From contig NZ_JAMAST010000002.1 of the NCBI RefSeq assembly GCF_023336505.1, positions 248,001 through 312,000 on the forward strand: DNA of 64,000 nucleotides, written 5' to 3'. Made by a program: the position numbers and the translations under genes. The notes below the pieces were generated by a model that was not told the origin of the DNA, searched no databases, and saw nothing but the letters and a program-made list of their open reading frames with translations. Shown here one piece after another: positions 36,437 to 45,500 of the stretch; positions within the stretch are counted from its first letter, which is position 1; each line of letters begins with the position of its first letter. This DNA comes from Sporolactobacillus mangiferae (GTDB lineage: Bacteria > Bacillota > Bacilli > Bacillales > Sporolactobacillaceae).

Positions 36437-36467
36437 AAAAAAACCACAGGCACTGTGCACTGTGGTT
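36437..36467 (-). terminator. Leader terminator (putative attenuator) of the ABC-F gene
   Basis: On the minus strand AACCACAG/CTGTGGTT with a 10-base loop (TGCACAGTGC, itself able to pair) is followed by TTTTTTT. It lies between the upstream leader ORF and the ABC-F start, about 160 bases before the latter. Transcription must pass it to reach the gene. Confidence 0.8.
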
Positions 36468-36513
36468 CGGATTGATTTCTGTTCAAATTAAGGCCGAAAG
36501 AAAACCCATTCCG

Positions 36514-36660
36514 TTACGTGAGTCGGTGTCCGTTTACAAAATCTATGCTGTTTTCTAAAAAAGGGCAGACTGATCCCTTGAAGAAAAATACAGCAAAAAT
36601 CGCACGGACAGTATAGAGAAACGACTCTAATTGCGCGCGACATTTCGTAAACATGGACAT
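36514..36660 (-). CDS. Leader ORF upstream of the ABC-F gene (48 aa)
   Basis: A consensus AAGGAGGTG lies six bases before the ATG at 36660, and the frame runs 48 codons to TAA at 36514-36516. The peptide starts MSMFTKCRAQLESFLYTVRA, contains a hydrophobic stretch IFAVFFF, and resembles no protein I know. The strong start signal, the position in the leader and the terminator 47 bases after its stop suggest a translation-sensing leader peptide. It is longer than typical leaders of this class, so a small membrane protein is an alternative. Confidence 0.5.
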   Translation of the reverse strand: MSMFTKCRAQLESFLYTVRAIFAVFFFKGSVCPFLENSIDFVNGHRLT

Positions 36661-36790
36661 CGAACTCACCTCCTTAAGGCTATGTTAAAGGGGAACGGTG
36701 GGACTCACTCAAAAAGTGCTGATTTTTCACGTCTTTCCATTTGCTGAAAGACGCACCGATCTGCTGAAAAACAAAGCCAAATTCAAATAC

Positions 36791-36819
36791 ATTTTATCAG
36801 ATTTAATCCTTATCTACAA
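36791..36819 (-). promoter_or_regulatory. Probable promoter of the ABC-F leader
   Basis: On the minus strand TTGTAG (36814-36819) and TAAAAT (36791-36796) are separated by 17 bases, giving a leader of about 500 bases before the ABC-F start. It lies immediately upstream of the end of the second YitT gene. Confidence 0.5.
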
Positions 36820-36822
36820 TCA

Positions 36823-37683
36823 CTACTGTTCTTTTTTTCTCATAAATAATCCAAAAACGTCCGTTGTTTCAACGATATTGGTAAACGCATGCGGATCCAC
36901 TGCTTTTATGATTTGTTTCAATTGATAAAGCTCATACCGCGTGAACACAATCATCAGCACATCCTTATCCTTGTTCGTGTAACCTCCTTTTGCCGATATT
37001 CTGGTAAGGCCCCGGTACATTTGTCTGGCAATCACCTGCTGCAGTTCATTCGCCTTATCAGTCACCACCCACGCGGTCAGTTTTACATAACTCGTATGGA
37101 TCGCATCGACCACACGAATGCTGACGTAAAGCTGCAACAGTGTGTAAAGAGCGCGGCGCCAGCCAAACAGAAAACCGGCAGAAAGAATAATCACTCCGTT
37201 AAGCGCGAACATATAAAAGCCGATCGGACGATCTTTCACGCGAGTCAGGATCATGGCAATAATGTCCATTCCACCGCCGGACGCACCGAATTTAAGGGTA
37301 AGTCCTGACCCGATCGCCTGCACAACACCACCAAAAACCGCATTAAGCAAAATGTCATCGGTCAGCGGATGCAGCGGAATCAGCTCCATGAAAAGTGTGG
37401 TCAGGGCAACGCTGGCCGTACTGTAAAAAGTAAATCGACGTCCGACTTTGATCCAGCCGGCATAAACAACCGGAATATTCAAAAGCAGGAGCAGAATACC
37501 TGTACTAATGTGAAAAGAGGTCGGCTCAAGGAGTGCGGAAATCAATTGCGCAATACCCGTAACACCGCCTGCCAGCACTTTTGCCGGAATGAGAAACAGG
37601 TTCAGTGCGGCAGCATTCAGCAGTGCCCCGATAATAACAATGATGCTTATCTTCAACACTTGTTGGATCGATTGGCTTTTCAT
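36823..37683 (-). CDS. YitT-family membrane protein (second copy)
   Basis: The 286-residue protein has five to six N-terminal membrane helices with NLFLIPAKVLAGGVTGIAQL and LKFGASGGGMDIIAMILTR, and a C-terminal DUF2179 domain ending in VDPHAFTNIVETTDVFGLF. It lines up throughout with the protein at 1513-2493 except for that one's C-terminal extension. The ATG follows AAAGGAAC. The ABC-F leader promoter begins inside or just after its 3' end, with no terminator visible between, so some read-through is likely. Confidence 0.87.
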   Translation of the reverse strand: MKSQSIQQVLKISIIVIIGALLNAAALNLFLIPAKVLAGGVTGIAQLISALLEPTSFHISTGILLLLLNIPVVYAGWIKVGRRFTFYSTASVALTTLFMELIPLHPLTDDILLNAVFGGVVQAIGSGLTLKFGASGGGMDIIAMILTRVKDRPIGFYMFALNGVIILSAGFLFGWRRALYTLLQLYVSIRVVDAIHTSYVKLTAWVVTDKANELQQVIARQMYRGLTRISAKGGYTNKDKDVLMIVFTRYELYQLKQIIKAVDPHAFTNIVETTDVFGLFMRKKEQ

Positions 37684-38017
37684 ACAGAAGTTCCTTTCAA
37701 CGCAGTGTTTTCACCGGCCCGGCTTAAAGCAATTAAGGATTCACCCGCCCGTTCACCATATATTATTAACAAATTAACATATCGCATGCCATCACTCAAT
37801 CATTATGATGAATTCATTTAATGATTTCTGCGCACACTAGTCATTAAGAGAAAGATAAGGAACTTCCACTAAAGGCGTGCACGTCCTGTGAAAGTACGTC
37901 CTGTGTACAACGTGGAAGCCATCGCATCGTGCGGAAGTTATGTTGTCAGCGCATAAATTGCTTCATTTGTGAAGAGTGCGCTTAACAGCGGTAAAAAAAG
38001 AATATGGAGGTTTTTCT
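37684..38017. other. Intergenic region with a repeat copy
   Basis: These 334 bases contain the YitT upstream region and, at 37857-37945, an inverted fragment of module B. No gene is seen. Confidence 0.5.
37857..37945 (-). repeat. Module B fragment, inverted (R9)
   Basis: On the minus strand it reads ACTTCCGCACGATGCGATGG, CTTCCACGTTGTACACAGGA, CGTACTTTCACAGGACGTGC and then AGTGGAAGTTCCTTA. The part between these blocks in long copies is missing. Confidence 0.75.
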
Positions 38018-38548
38018 GTGAAATACTTTCGTTTCTCGGTTGTACTGTTTTTAATGATGGCATGGATGGCACCTCAAAGCATCTATGCGGCAGGAAACTG
38101 GAATCCGGATGGCGTTCCAGGACACGAAACGCACCATCAATGGCTGGTTCATGTTGCCGAACAGTATGCCCCTGCTGAACTGGCTACTCAGGTTAAAAAT
38201 GACATGGACAAGCATCATCAGCTTATGACCCAATGGAAGCAGACTCCTGATTTTAAACAAACACATCAAAAATGTCACAAAAAACGGCAGGAAGTCTGCA
38301 GAAAAATTGACGCGATCAAAAAAGAACAGGCACAGGGTAAACTGTCAGCAAGAGAAGCACATGAAAAAATCAGATACTTATTCCGCAGCCATTTGCGGAG
38401 CAAGCGGCATCTGGCGATTGCAAATTTACAGGAAGCAGTAAAACATAATGATCGCCAGACTATAATCAAGGCATTGAAACAGATCGACCACCACATTCAG
38501 AAATCGAACACACATTTAACTGAAAAACTGAATAAAGCGAAGGGTTAA
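38018..38548 (+). CDS. Secreted histidine-rich helical protein, unknown function
   Basis: I do not recognise the family. From the GTG at 38018, eight bases after GGAGG, the product is 176 residues. A signal peptide (about 1-26, MKYFRFSVVLFLMMAWMAPQ to YAAG) leads to a mature part rich in histidine (about 15 in 150 residues, for example GHETHHQWLVHV and DKHHQLM). It also has charged residues, two cysteines (KCHKKRQEVC) and strong helix propensity. The size, charge and helices are reminiscent of periplasmic CpxP/Spy-type chaperones, but no LTxxQ motif is seen. It is convergent with an RND pump gene. Metal binding is possible. Confidence 0.6.
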   Translation: MKYFRFSVVLFLMMAWMAPQSIYAAGNWNPDGVPGHETHHQWLVHVAEQYAPAELATQVKNDMDKHHQLMTQWKQTPDFKQTHQKCHKKRQEVCRKIDAIKKEQAQGKLSAREAHEKIRYLFRSHLRSKRHLAIANLQEAVKHNDRQTIIKALKQIDHHIQKSNTHLTEKLNKAKG

Positions 38549-38579
38549 ATAAAGCGTCTCAAATTTTGCTTAAATCAAG

Positions 38580-38668
38580 TTTAGAAAACTTGGCTTTGCC
38601 AGGCCTCTGGTGAAGGCAAAGCCACCGCACTTATATTATAATCCGCTGAATTTTAAACTTTCTTATTG
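38580..38668 (+). repeat. Module A repeat, short form (R10)
   Basis: TTTAGAAAACTTGGCTTTGC, then GGCAAAGCC, CACTTATATTATAATCCGCT and TTTTAAACTTTCTTATTG. It contains the outer parts of the mecA-flanking copies without their central hairpins. Confidence 0.85.
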
Positions 38669-38670
38669 CT

Positions 38671-38707
38671 AAAAAAACTGCCCCGGATTTGATCCGGAGC
38701 AGTTTTT
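38671..38707. terminator. Terminator of the RND gene (bidirectional)
   Basis: The stem AAAACTGCCCCGGAT/ATCCGGAGCAGTTTTT with loop TTG is followed by T7 on the minus strand. Confidence 0.85.
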
Positions 38708-38716
38708 AGCATTCTA

Positions 38717-41700
38717 TCATGATTCTGAAAGTCTGTTTTTTCTTCGCCCTATTCTGTTCTTTAATTTCATTAATGATTCATAAACAATTGGTACAATCAG
38801 CAAAGTCAGAATCGTCGAGCTGGTGATTCCGCCGATCACAGTAACGGCAAGTCCTTTGGAGATGAGTCCGCCGCTGCCCTCCATTCCGGCCGCAAGCGGA
38901 ATCAGTGCACAAATCGTTGCAATAGCCGTCATCAGGATCGGACGGATTCGCGTTCCCGCAGCTTCAAGCAGTGCTTCTCTCGTGCTCAGACCGCTGTTTT
39001 CTTTGTGGATCACGCGATCAATCAGAACTACGGCATTGGTAATGACGATGCCGATCAGCATCAACGCACCGATCATCGAAGAAATGCTGATTGTTTCACC
39101 GCTAATGAGGAGGGCGACAAGGCTGCCAATAATTGCAAACGGCAGTGAGAACAGAATTGCGAACGGGGCAAGTCCTCCGCCAAAGGTTACAACCAGGACA
39201 AAGTAGACGATCAGCACTGCGGCAAGCATAGCCATGCCAAGCTGGCTGAATGAATCATTCATTTGTTCAGTCACACCGGAAAATGATACGCTGGCGCCAT
39301 CCGGTAAATCCAGTTTGTCAATTTTTTTCTGAAGATCCGTGGTCGCGCCGGATACATTCTTTGCTGTAACTTTAGCTGAAATTTCCGCATAAAGCTTGCC
39401 GTCCCGCTTCGTCACCGATTGTGGTGAAGTTCCTTTTTCAACTTTTGCCAAGTTGCCGATTTTGACTTTTTCACCTGTTGAAGAGGTCACCTGTTCATCG
39501 GTCAGATCATTTACGGATTTCAGGTTCGTATCGCCTGCGGACTTCAGGTACACGTCCAGATCATCGCCGTCACGTTTAATCGTCGTCAATGCCTGGTTGT
39601 TTGCCATGCTGCTTGATGCCATAAGCGTCTGAGCAATTTGCCCCGCCGCAATACCATGCTGGCCTAACTTCTCCTGATTCGCTGTGATTGTATATTGATT
39701 GTACGATTTTGAGAGGCTCGAATCCGCTTCTGCGAAATGCTTATCCTCTTTTACCTGATTCAGAATCTTGTTTGAGACAGAACGTAATTGATTCATTGAA
39801 TCACCGTAAACATACAGCGTCAGTGTGCTGGAACTTGACCCGGAGCCAAAGTCCTGGAATTTGAACTGCCCTTGGTCTGCACGTTGATTAAGCTCTTTAA
39901 GCACTTTCTCCTGAAGCTTGTCAAAGTCAGGGGTACTGGTCTTATAGGTAACGAAGAACAGTGCCTGATTATCCGCGGATTGGAACATTGCTGTGGAACT
40001 TGATCCACCGATGGAGTATTGCATTTTTTCCATGTTCTTGTCAGATTCTAAATAGCGCTCTGCCTGTGCTGCGGCTTTTTTTGTATCGTCCACCGTCTGA
40101 CCAGGATCAGGATTATAAGTGATAATTAACTGCTTTTCCTGATCGTCCGGCATAAAACTGGCCCCAATATGCGGTATGAGAAACAGACTGGCAGCAAAGA
40201 TCAGAATCGCGGAACCGAAAACGATCAATTTATGATTTAACGCGCCATTCAGGACTCTGCGATACCATGAAGCAATTTTCCCTGGTTTTTCCTCACTGTG
40301 TGTCCTCTTTTTTAATCCGTTTTTAAACAGACTGCTTGAGAGCATTGGAACGATAGTAATCGCGACAAGCAGTGAAGCAAGCAGCGAAAAGACAATGGTC
40401 AAAGCAAACGGAAGAAAAATCTGTCCGACAATTCCAGTTACAAGCGCCATCGGCAGGAATACGGCAATCGTTACAATCGTAGAAGACATGATCGGAATAA
40501 ACATCTCATGGGTTGCCTCTCTGATCAACTCACTGCCGGACAATTTCTCTGTGCTGAGGGACATGCGTCGGTAAATATTTTCAATAACCACAATTGAATC
40601 ATCAACAACGCGCCCGATCGCTATGGTCATCGCACCGAGCGTCATAATATTTAACGTGATGTTCATTTGTTTCAAAACAATGAGTGCGATGAGCAGCGAG
40701 AGCGGAATCGAGACAACCGAAATAAGCGTGGTTCGGATATTTCTTAAGAAAAGCAGAATAACCAGCATGGCAAATAAGGCGCCAAATATCGCTTTTTCAA
40801 CCATTGTCTTTACAGATTGCTGAATCGGTTCTCCTTGATCCATCATGGATTCCGTATGAATGTTCGGGTAGGATTTCTCGAAAGAAGCAACTTTTTTCTT
40901 AACAGCATTGACTACATCGACCGTGTTAGCATCCTGTCCCTTGGTAATCGAAAGACCAATGGACTGTTCTCCGTTGGTTCTCGATATGGATTCGGCATCC
41001 TTCTGGAGTGCCACATCAGCCACATCTGAAAGCTGAACAGTTGGCAATGTCACAGATCTGGTCTGAGCGCCTTCTGCTCCGGATGCCGTGCTTTTTTGAC
41101 CCGCAGTTGAGTTAATACCGGCATTGGAGGCTTGTTGAGTGTTCTGCTGAGACATCGACGCCTGTGCTCCGCCCTGTGCCGCTTGCGGCATATAGGGAAT
41201 CCGAATCTTTCGCAAATCAGAAACGGAGTGAATATTTCCGCTGACCACTACGGACTTCTGGCTTTTATCTATGGTGTAGAGTCCAAGCGGTGCCGATACG
41301 TTATCTCCTTTAATCAGGTTAACAACCGCATCCTGATCCAATCCGTATTTTTTCAATTGTGCCGATTTGAAGGAAATCTGAACCTTTTCAACTTCCTGAC
41401 CGGTCAGCGTCACTGATGAAACCCCGTCAATTCCCTGTACTTCGGGAAGCAGATCTTTTTTCACCCTGTCGCTGAGTTTGTTAAGCGACAGTTCTTTTCC
41501 AGAGACACTGACGCTATATACAGGCATCTCGTTCATACTGATACGTGCAACATTCGGTTTCTCTGCCTGATCCGGTAAAGTGATCTGATCGACGGCTTCT
41601 TTAATGTCACTAACCGCTTTATCCATATTCTGACTGTAATCATATTCCACAACAATCGACGACATACCCGTTGATGACGTCGAGCTTACATTCTGCACGC

Positions 41701-41929
41701 CCGGAAGCGCCTGGAGTTTCTGCTCAATCGGCTGCGTGATGCTGTTATCAATCTCATCCGGCGCTGCGCCCTGGTAGAACGTTGATACGCTTACCACCGG
41801 AATCGTGAAATTCGGCATTGTCTCCATTTTCATATTAGCGCCAGCATAAATGCCGCCGATAATAACAACGAGTGTCAGCAGCCAAACCGCCAACTTATTC
41901 TTCATTGAAAAAGAAATTATTTTTCGCAC
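38717..41929 (-). CDS. RND-family efflux permease (SwrC/AcrB-like)
   Basis: The 1070-residue protein is a proton-driven multidrug-type exporter with 12 membrane helices and two large extracellular loops. Helix 1 starts KNKLAVWLLTLVVIIGGIYA. The paired aspartates of the proton relay are in GRVVDDSIVVIENI (about 442-443). The first loop contains a low-complexity Q/S/A/G-rich insert (SMSQQNTQQASNAGINSTAG). The start is GTG, eight bases after TGGAG. It resembles B. subtilis SwrC, which exports surfactin, and like it has no membrane-fusion or outer-membrane partner gene nearby. The substrate is unknown. Confidence 0.9.
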   Translation of the reverse strand: MRKIISFSMKNKLAVWLLTLVVIIGGIYAGANMKMETMPNFTIPVVSVSTFYQGAAPDEIDNSITQPIEQKLQALPGVQNVSSTSSTGMSSIVVEYDYSQNMDKAVSDIKEAVDQITLPDQAEKPNVARISMNEMPVYSVSVSGKELSLNKLSDRVKKDLLPEVQGIDGVSSVTLTGQEVEKVQISFKSAQLKKYGLDQDAVVNLIKGDNVSAPLGLYTIDKSQKSVVVSGNIHSVSDLRKIRIPYMPQAAQGGAQASMSQQNTQQASNAGINSTAGQKSTASGAEGAQTRSVTLPTVQLSDVADVALQKDAESISRTNGEQSIGLSITKGQDANTVDVVNAVKKKVASFEKSYPNIHTESMMDQGEPIQQSVKTMVEKAIFGALFAMLVILLFLRNIRTTLISVVSIPLSLLIALIVLKQMNITLNIMTLGAMTIAIGRVVDDSIVVIENIYRRMSLSTEKLSGSELIREATHEMFIPIMSSTIVTIAVFLPMALVTGIVGQIFLPFALTIVFSLLASLLVAITIVPMLSSSLFKNGLKKRTHSEEKPGKIASWYRRVLNGALNHKLIVFGSAILIFAASLFLIPHIGASFMPDDQEKQLIITYNPDPGQTVDDTKKAAAQAERYLESDKNMEKMQYSIGGSSSTAMFQSADNQALFFVTYKTSTPDFDKLQEKVLKELNQRADQGQFKFQDFGSGSSSSTLTLYVYGDSMNQLRSVSNKILNQVKEDKHFAEADSSLSKSYNQYTITANQEKLGQHGIAAGQIAQTLMASSSMANNQALTTIKRDGDDLDVYLKSAGDTNLKSVNDLTDEQVTSSTGEKVKIGNLAKVEKGTSPQSVTKRDGKLYAEISAKVTAKNVSGATTDLQKKIDKLDLPDGASVSFSGVTEQMNDSFSQLGMAMLAAVLIVYFVLVVTFGGGLAPFAILFSLPFAIIGSLVALLISGETISISSMIGALMLIGIVITNAVVLIDRVIHKENSGLSTREALLEAAGTRIRPILMTAIATICALIPLAAGMEGSGGLISKGLAVTVIGGITSSTILTLLIVPIVYESLMKLKNRIGRRKNRLSES

Positions 41930-42099
41930 CAGATCAACTCCATTTTTTACTTTGTATCGCTTGCACTATTAATTAAAATACACGCGCCAAGGATTGCCAA
42001 CGTGCTTAAGCCGTACCATCCATAGGACCTGGGGCTTATTCATCCTGACAAGCTTAACTGTTTAAAATGAACAGGGCATGAACAAGAAGAAAGCAGCAA

Positions 42100-42330
42100 A
42101 AAAATTTCAGCTAAGTAGAAAAGTCGAGCATTTGCCCGACCCTCATTTTCGCGTTGCGTGCAGGACGTACTTTCACAGGACGTATGCGTACTTAGCGAAA
42201 GTTTCTTTATAGTCAGCATAAATGCCTGTACTTTCAACCATGAAATATTGATTTATATCTTTTGATGTGCATCGTCGCTGCGGCTGCTCGCATCAACAGA
42301 GCCGACCACGGGCGCACCAGCTTGCTGAAA
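42100..42330 (+). repeat. Module B fragments (R11)
   Basis: TTTCGCGTTGCGTGCAGGAC, GTACTTTCACAGGACGTATG and CTTAGCGAAAGTTTCTTTAT match the centre of module B. Further on, GTGCATCGTCGCTGCGGCTG (42267-42286) and CACGGGCGCACCAGC match tail segments of other copies. Confidence 0.65.
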
Positions 42331-42400
42331 AGCAGATCTGGCGGCAGCGTGGCACTAATACCGGCTACAGGCTTACTTAAATGTATAAAATTTTCTATAC

Positions 42401-42447
42401 AAAAAAGGGGTGCCTCAGAGTCAAAAAATTTCTGTGAGACACCCCTG
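42401..42447 (-). terminator. Terminator of the PFOR gene
   Basis: On the minus strand AGGGGTGTCTCACAG pairs with CTCTGAGGCACCCCT and is followed by TTTTTTG, about 145 bases after the stop codon. Confidence 0.8.
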
Positions 42448-42591
42448 TTTGTTAGAATCGCTGCAGACAGTAGATCATTAACCTTCCGCGCACCTTTTTG
42501 AAAATGTGCGCATTGCCTGCATTAGAAAGCCAGACCCGTAATGGGGCAAACTTTTATGACTGGCTTCTTACAAATCTTTAAGCACAGACCA

Positions 42592-45500
42592 CTATGCTTT
42601 TAACGTTTCAATACCCGCTTTGATTTTTTCTTCCTGATCGGTTAAACGTGCATATCTGAAAAAACGAGTTTTCGCATCCTGCTTTGTTTTATTAAACAGC
42701 TGTTCTGCAATTTGCGGATTTATTCTCCTGAGTGCCGAAAAACGGGTCTGAGTCATCATGAATGCCGGAATATGGTCAAAATGCGGGCGCCTGAAATCAA
42801 GCTGCATCGGTGCCGCGCCTTTTTCCGACCGTTCGGGGTCATAGCGATACAGAGACCAATAGCCTGATTTGACCGCTTCATCAGCCTCCCGCAGCGCATG
42901 GCCCAATCCACCGCGCAAGCCATGAGAAATGCACGGAGTGTAAGCAATCACAAGAGAAGGACCCGGATAGCGTTCAGCTTCAATAAGTGCCTTAATCGTC
43001 TGCATCTTGTTTGCTCCGGATGCGATTTGAGCAACATAGACATTTCCGTAATTGATCGCCATCATGCCCAAATCCTTTTTCGCCGTTCGCTTTCCGGAAG
43101 CAGCAAACTGAGCAACGGCGGCGGCCGGCGTCCCTTTTGAAGACTGGCCCCCGGTATTAGCATACACTTCATTGTCGGTAACGAGAATATTGACATCCTC
43201 ACCGCTGGCAAGCACATGGTCAAGCCCGCCGAAATCGATATCATACGCCCAGCCATCCCCGCCGATGATCCATTGGCTTGTTTTTATAAAGAGATCCCGC
43301 TGCTGATAAATCACTTCCAGAAGCGGATCGCTGTTCTTTTCCTTCAGTAACAGCTCCTCAAGCGTTTCGGCTCGCTGTCGTGTATTTTCGCCTTCATTCA
43401 TATGCTCAAACCATTCACTCATCGCGTGCTTGAGCGGATCGCCAAGATCAAGTGTGAGCGCCTTCTCTATCTGCGCGGCAAGACGTTTGCGTCTTGTATC
43501 ACGCGCAAGCTTCATACCGAGCCCAAATTCAGCATTATCTTCAAAGAGCGAATTGGACCATGCGGGACCATGCCCCTTCTCATCTGTCGTGTAGGGAACA
43601 ACAGGACTTGACGCGCCCCAGATGGACGAACAGCCGGTTGCATTGGCGATCATCATTCGATCACCGAACAACTGAGTCAGCAGCTTGACATAAGGCGTCT
43701 CCCCGCAGCCAGAGCATGCCCCGGAAAACTCAAGCAGCGGTTTTTCAAACTGCGACCCTTGAATCGTCGCCTTTTTTACCGGGTTCGTTTTTGCCTTCAG
43801 AGTCATGGCAAACGCCCAATTCACCGACTGTTCCTGCTGTGCTTCCGCTGGTTTCATTCGAAGCGCTTCGCCAGCCTTCGGGCAGGCCTCAACGCATAAT
43901 CCGCAACCGGTACAGTCTGCAACCGAAACCTGAATCCGGTACCTCAGACCGTCTGCCCCGCGCATGGTGCGAGTAATAAACCCTTCTGGGGCCCGTTCCA
44001 TTTCCTCCGCGTCTGCCAAAAAAGGGCGAATCGCTGCATGAGGGCAGACAAACGCGCACTGATTGCAAAGAATGCACGTCTCCGCGTTCCATTCCGGTAC
44101 TTGAAGTGCGACGTTCCGTTTCTCATAAACACTTGTACCAAGTGGAAGACTCCCATCTGCCATATTTTCTCTGATCAGTGTGCTGATCTTAATCGAGTCG
44201 CCTTCCTGACGATTCATCGGTTTTAAAATGTTAAGCACAAAATGAGCGTCCCGCGGTATCGAGGATACCGGAACAGAGCTCTTCGCATCGGCGGCGGATT
44301 CCCAATAATCCGGTACCGTGACTTCATGAAGCAAATGAACCGTCTGATTGATCGCAGCAACATTCAACTCGGCAACAGCCATCGATTTCCTTCCGTATGT
44401 ATCGACTGCCGACTGTCTCAGCCACTCGATAGCCTGATCAAACGGTATGATGTTCGTCAGCCTGAAAAATGCCGTTTGCATAATGGTATTGATTCTGCGG
44501 CCAAGTCCGATTTTCCCGGCGAGCCCGATCGCATTGATCGTATAAAAACGGATTTTGTTTTTCGCCAGATAGACCTTCATATTATTAGGCAACCGCCGTT
44601 CAAGCTGCTGATCATTCCAGATCGTATTGAGCAGAAAAGTACCGCCTGGTTTCAATCCCTTTAATAAATCATACGTGCGCACATAGGATGCGGCATGACA
44701 GGCAATAAAATCAGCATGCGCCACTAAATAGGCAGATTTTACCGGCCTGCTGCCAAACCGCAAATGTGAAATCGTCAACCCGCCCGATTTTTTAGAGTCG
44801 TACGAAAAGTAACCTTGTACGTTGAGATCGGAATGATCACCAATTAATTTAATTGATGCTTTATTCGCACCTACAGTTCCGTCCGAGCCAAATCCCCAGA
44901 ATTTTGCCTGAAATGTTCCTTCCGGTGTCAGATCCAGACTTGGAAAACTTTCCAGCGATAAATGGGTCACATCATCGTCGATGCCGATCGTGAAGCGTTG
45001 CTTCAGCGGTTTACTTTCCAGATGCGCATATACCGCCAGAATATCTGAAGGTGTCACATCCTTTGAACCGAGACCATAGCGTCCGCCAATAACACGTGGA
45101 CGACGCTCACTGTCAAAAAAAGCGCTCTGCACATCGAGCAGCAGCGGCTCGCCCGATGATCCGGGTTCTTTCGTCCGATCGAGAACGGCAATAGATTTCA
45201 CCGATACCGGAATCTTCTCAAGCAGCTTGTCTGTCGGAAACGGCCGGTATAAATGAATCGAAAGCAGCCCAACCTTCTCACCTTTTTCTGTAAGATAATC
45301 AACAGCCTGCTCAATGACTGACGTAACCGAACCCATGGCAACAATGACGCGTTCGGCATCCGGTGCTCCGTAATAGTTTACGAGATCATAATTCGTTCCC
45401 CGCAGCTTATTAATTTTACTCATATAATGGCTGACGATATCTGGAACTTTTTCATAGTAGCCATTGACTGCTTCGCGCTGCTGGAAAAACAGCTCCGGTC

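Larger units (their letters stand above)
41930..42591. other. 662-base intergenic region with repeats and a terminator
   Basis: It holds the RND gene's upstream region (41930-42090), repeat segments (42100-42330), the PFOR terminator (42401-42447), and a further small hairpin GCGCACC/TGTGCGC around 42489-42513. A 65-codon minus-strand frame at 42040-42237 lies mostly in repeat sequence and is not called. Confidence 0.5.

Noticed and set aside
36298-36486. 62-codon minus-strand frame between the leader terminator and the ABC-F start
   Set aside because: It begins with TTG without a ribosome site and reads through the terminator stem; the upstream 48-codon ORF has far better signals.
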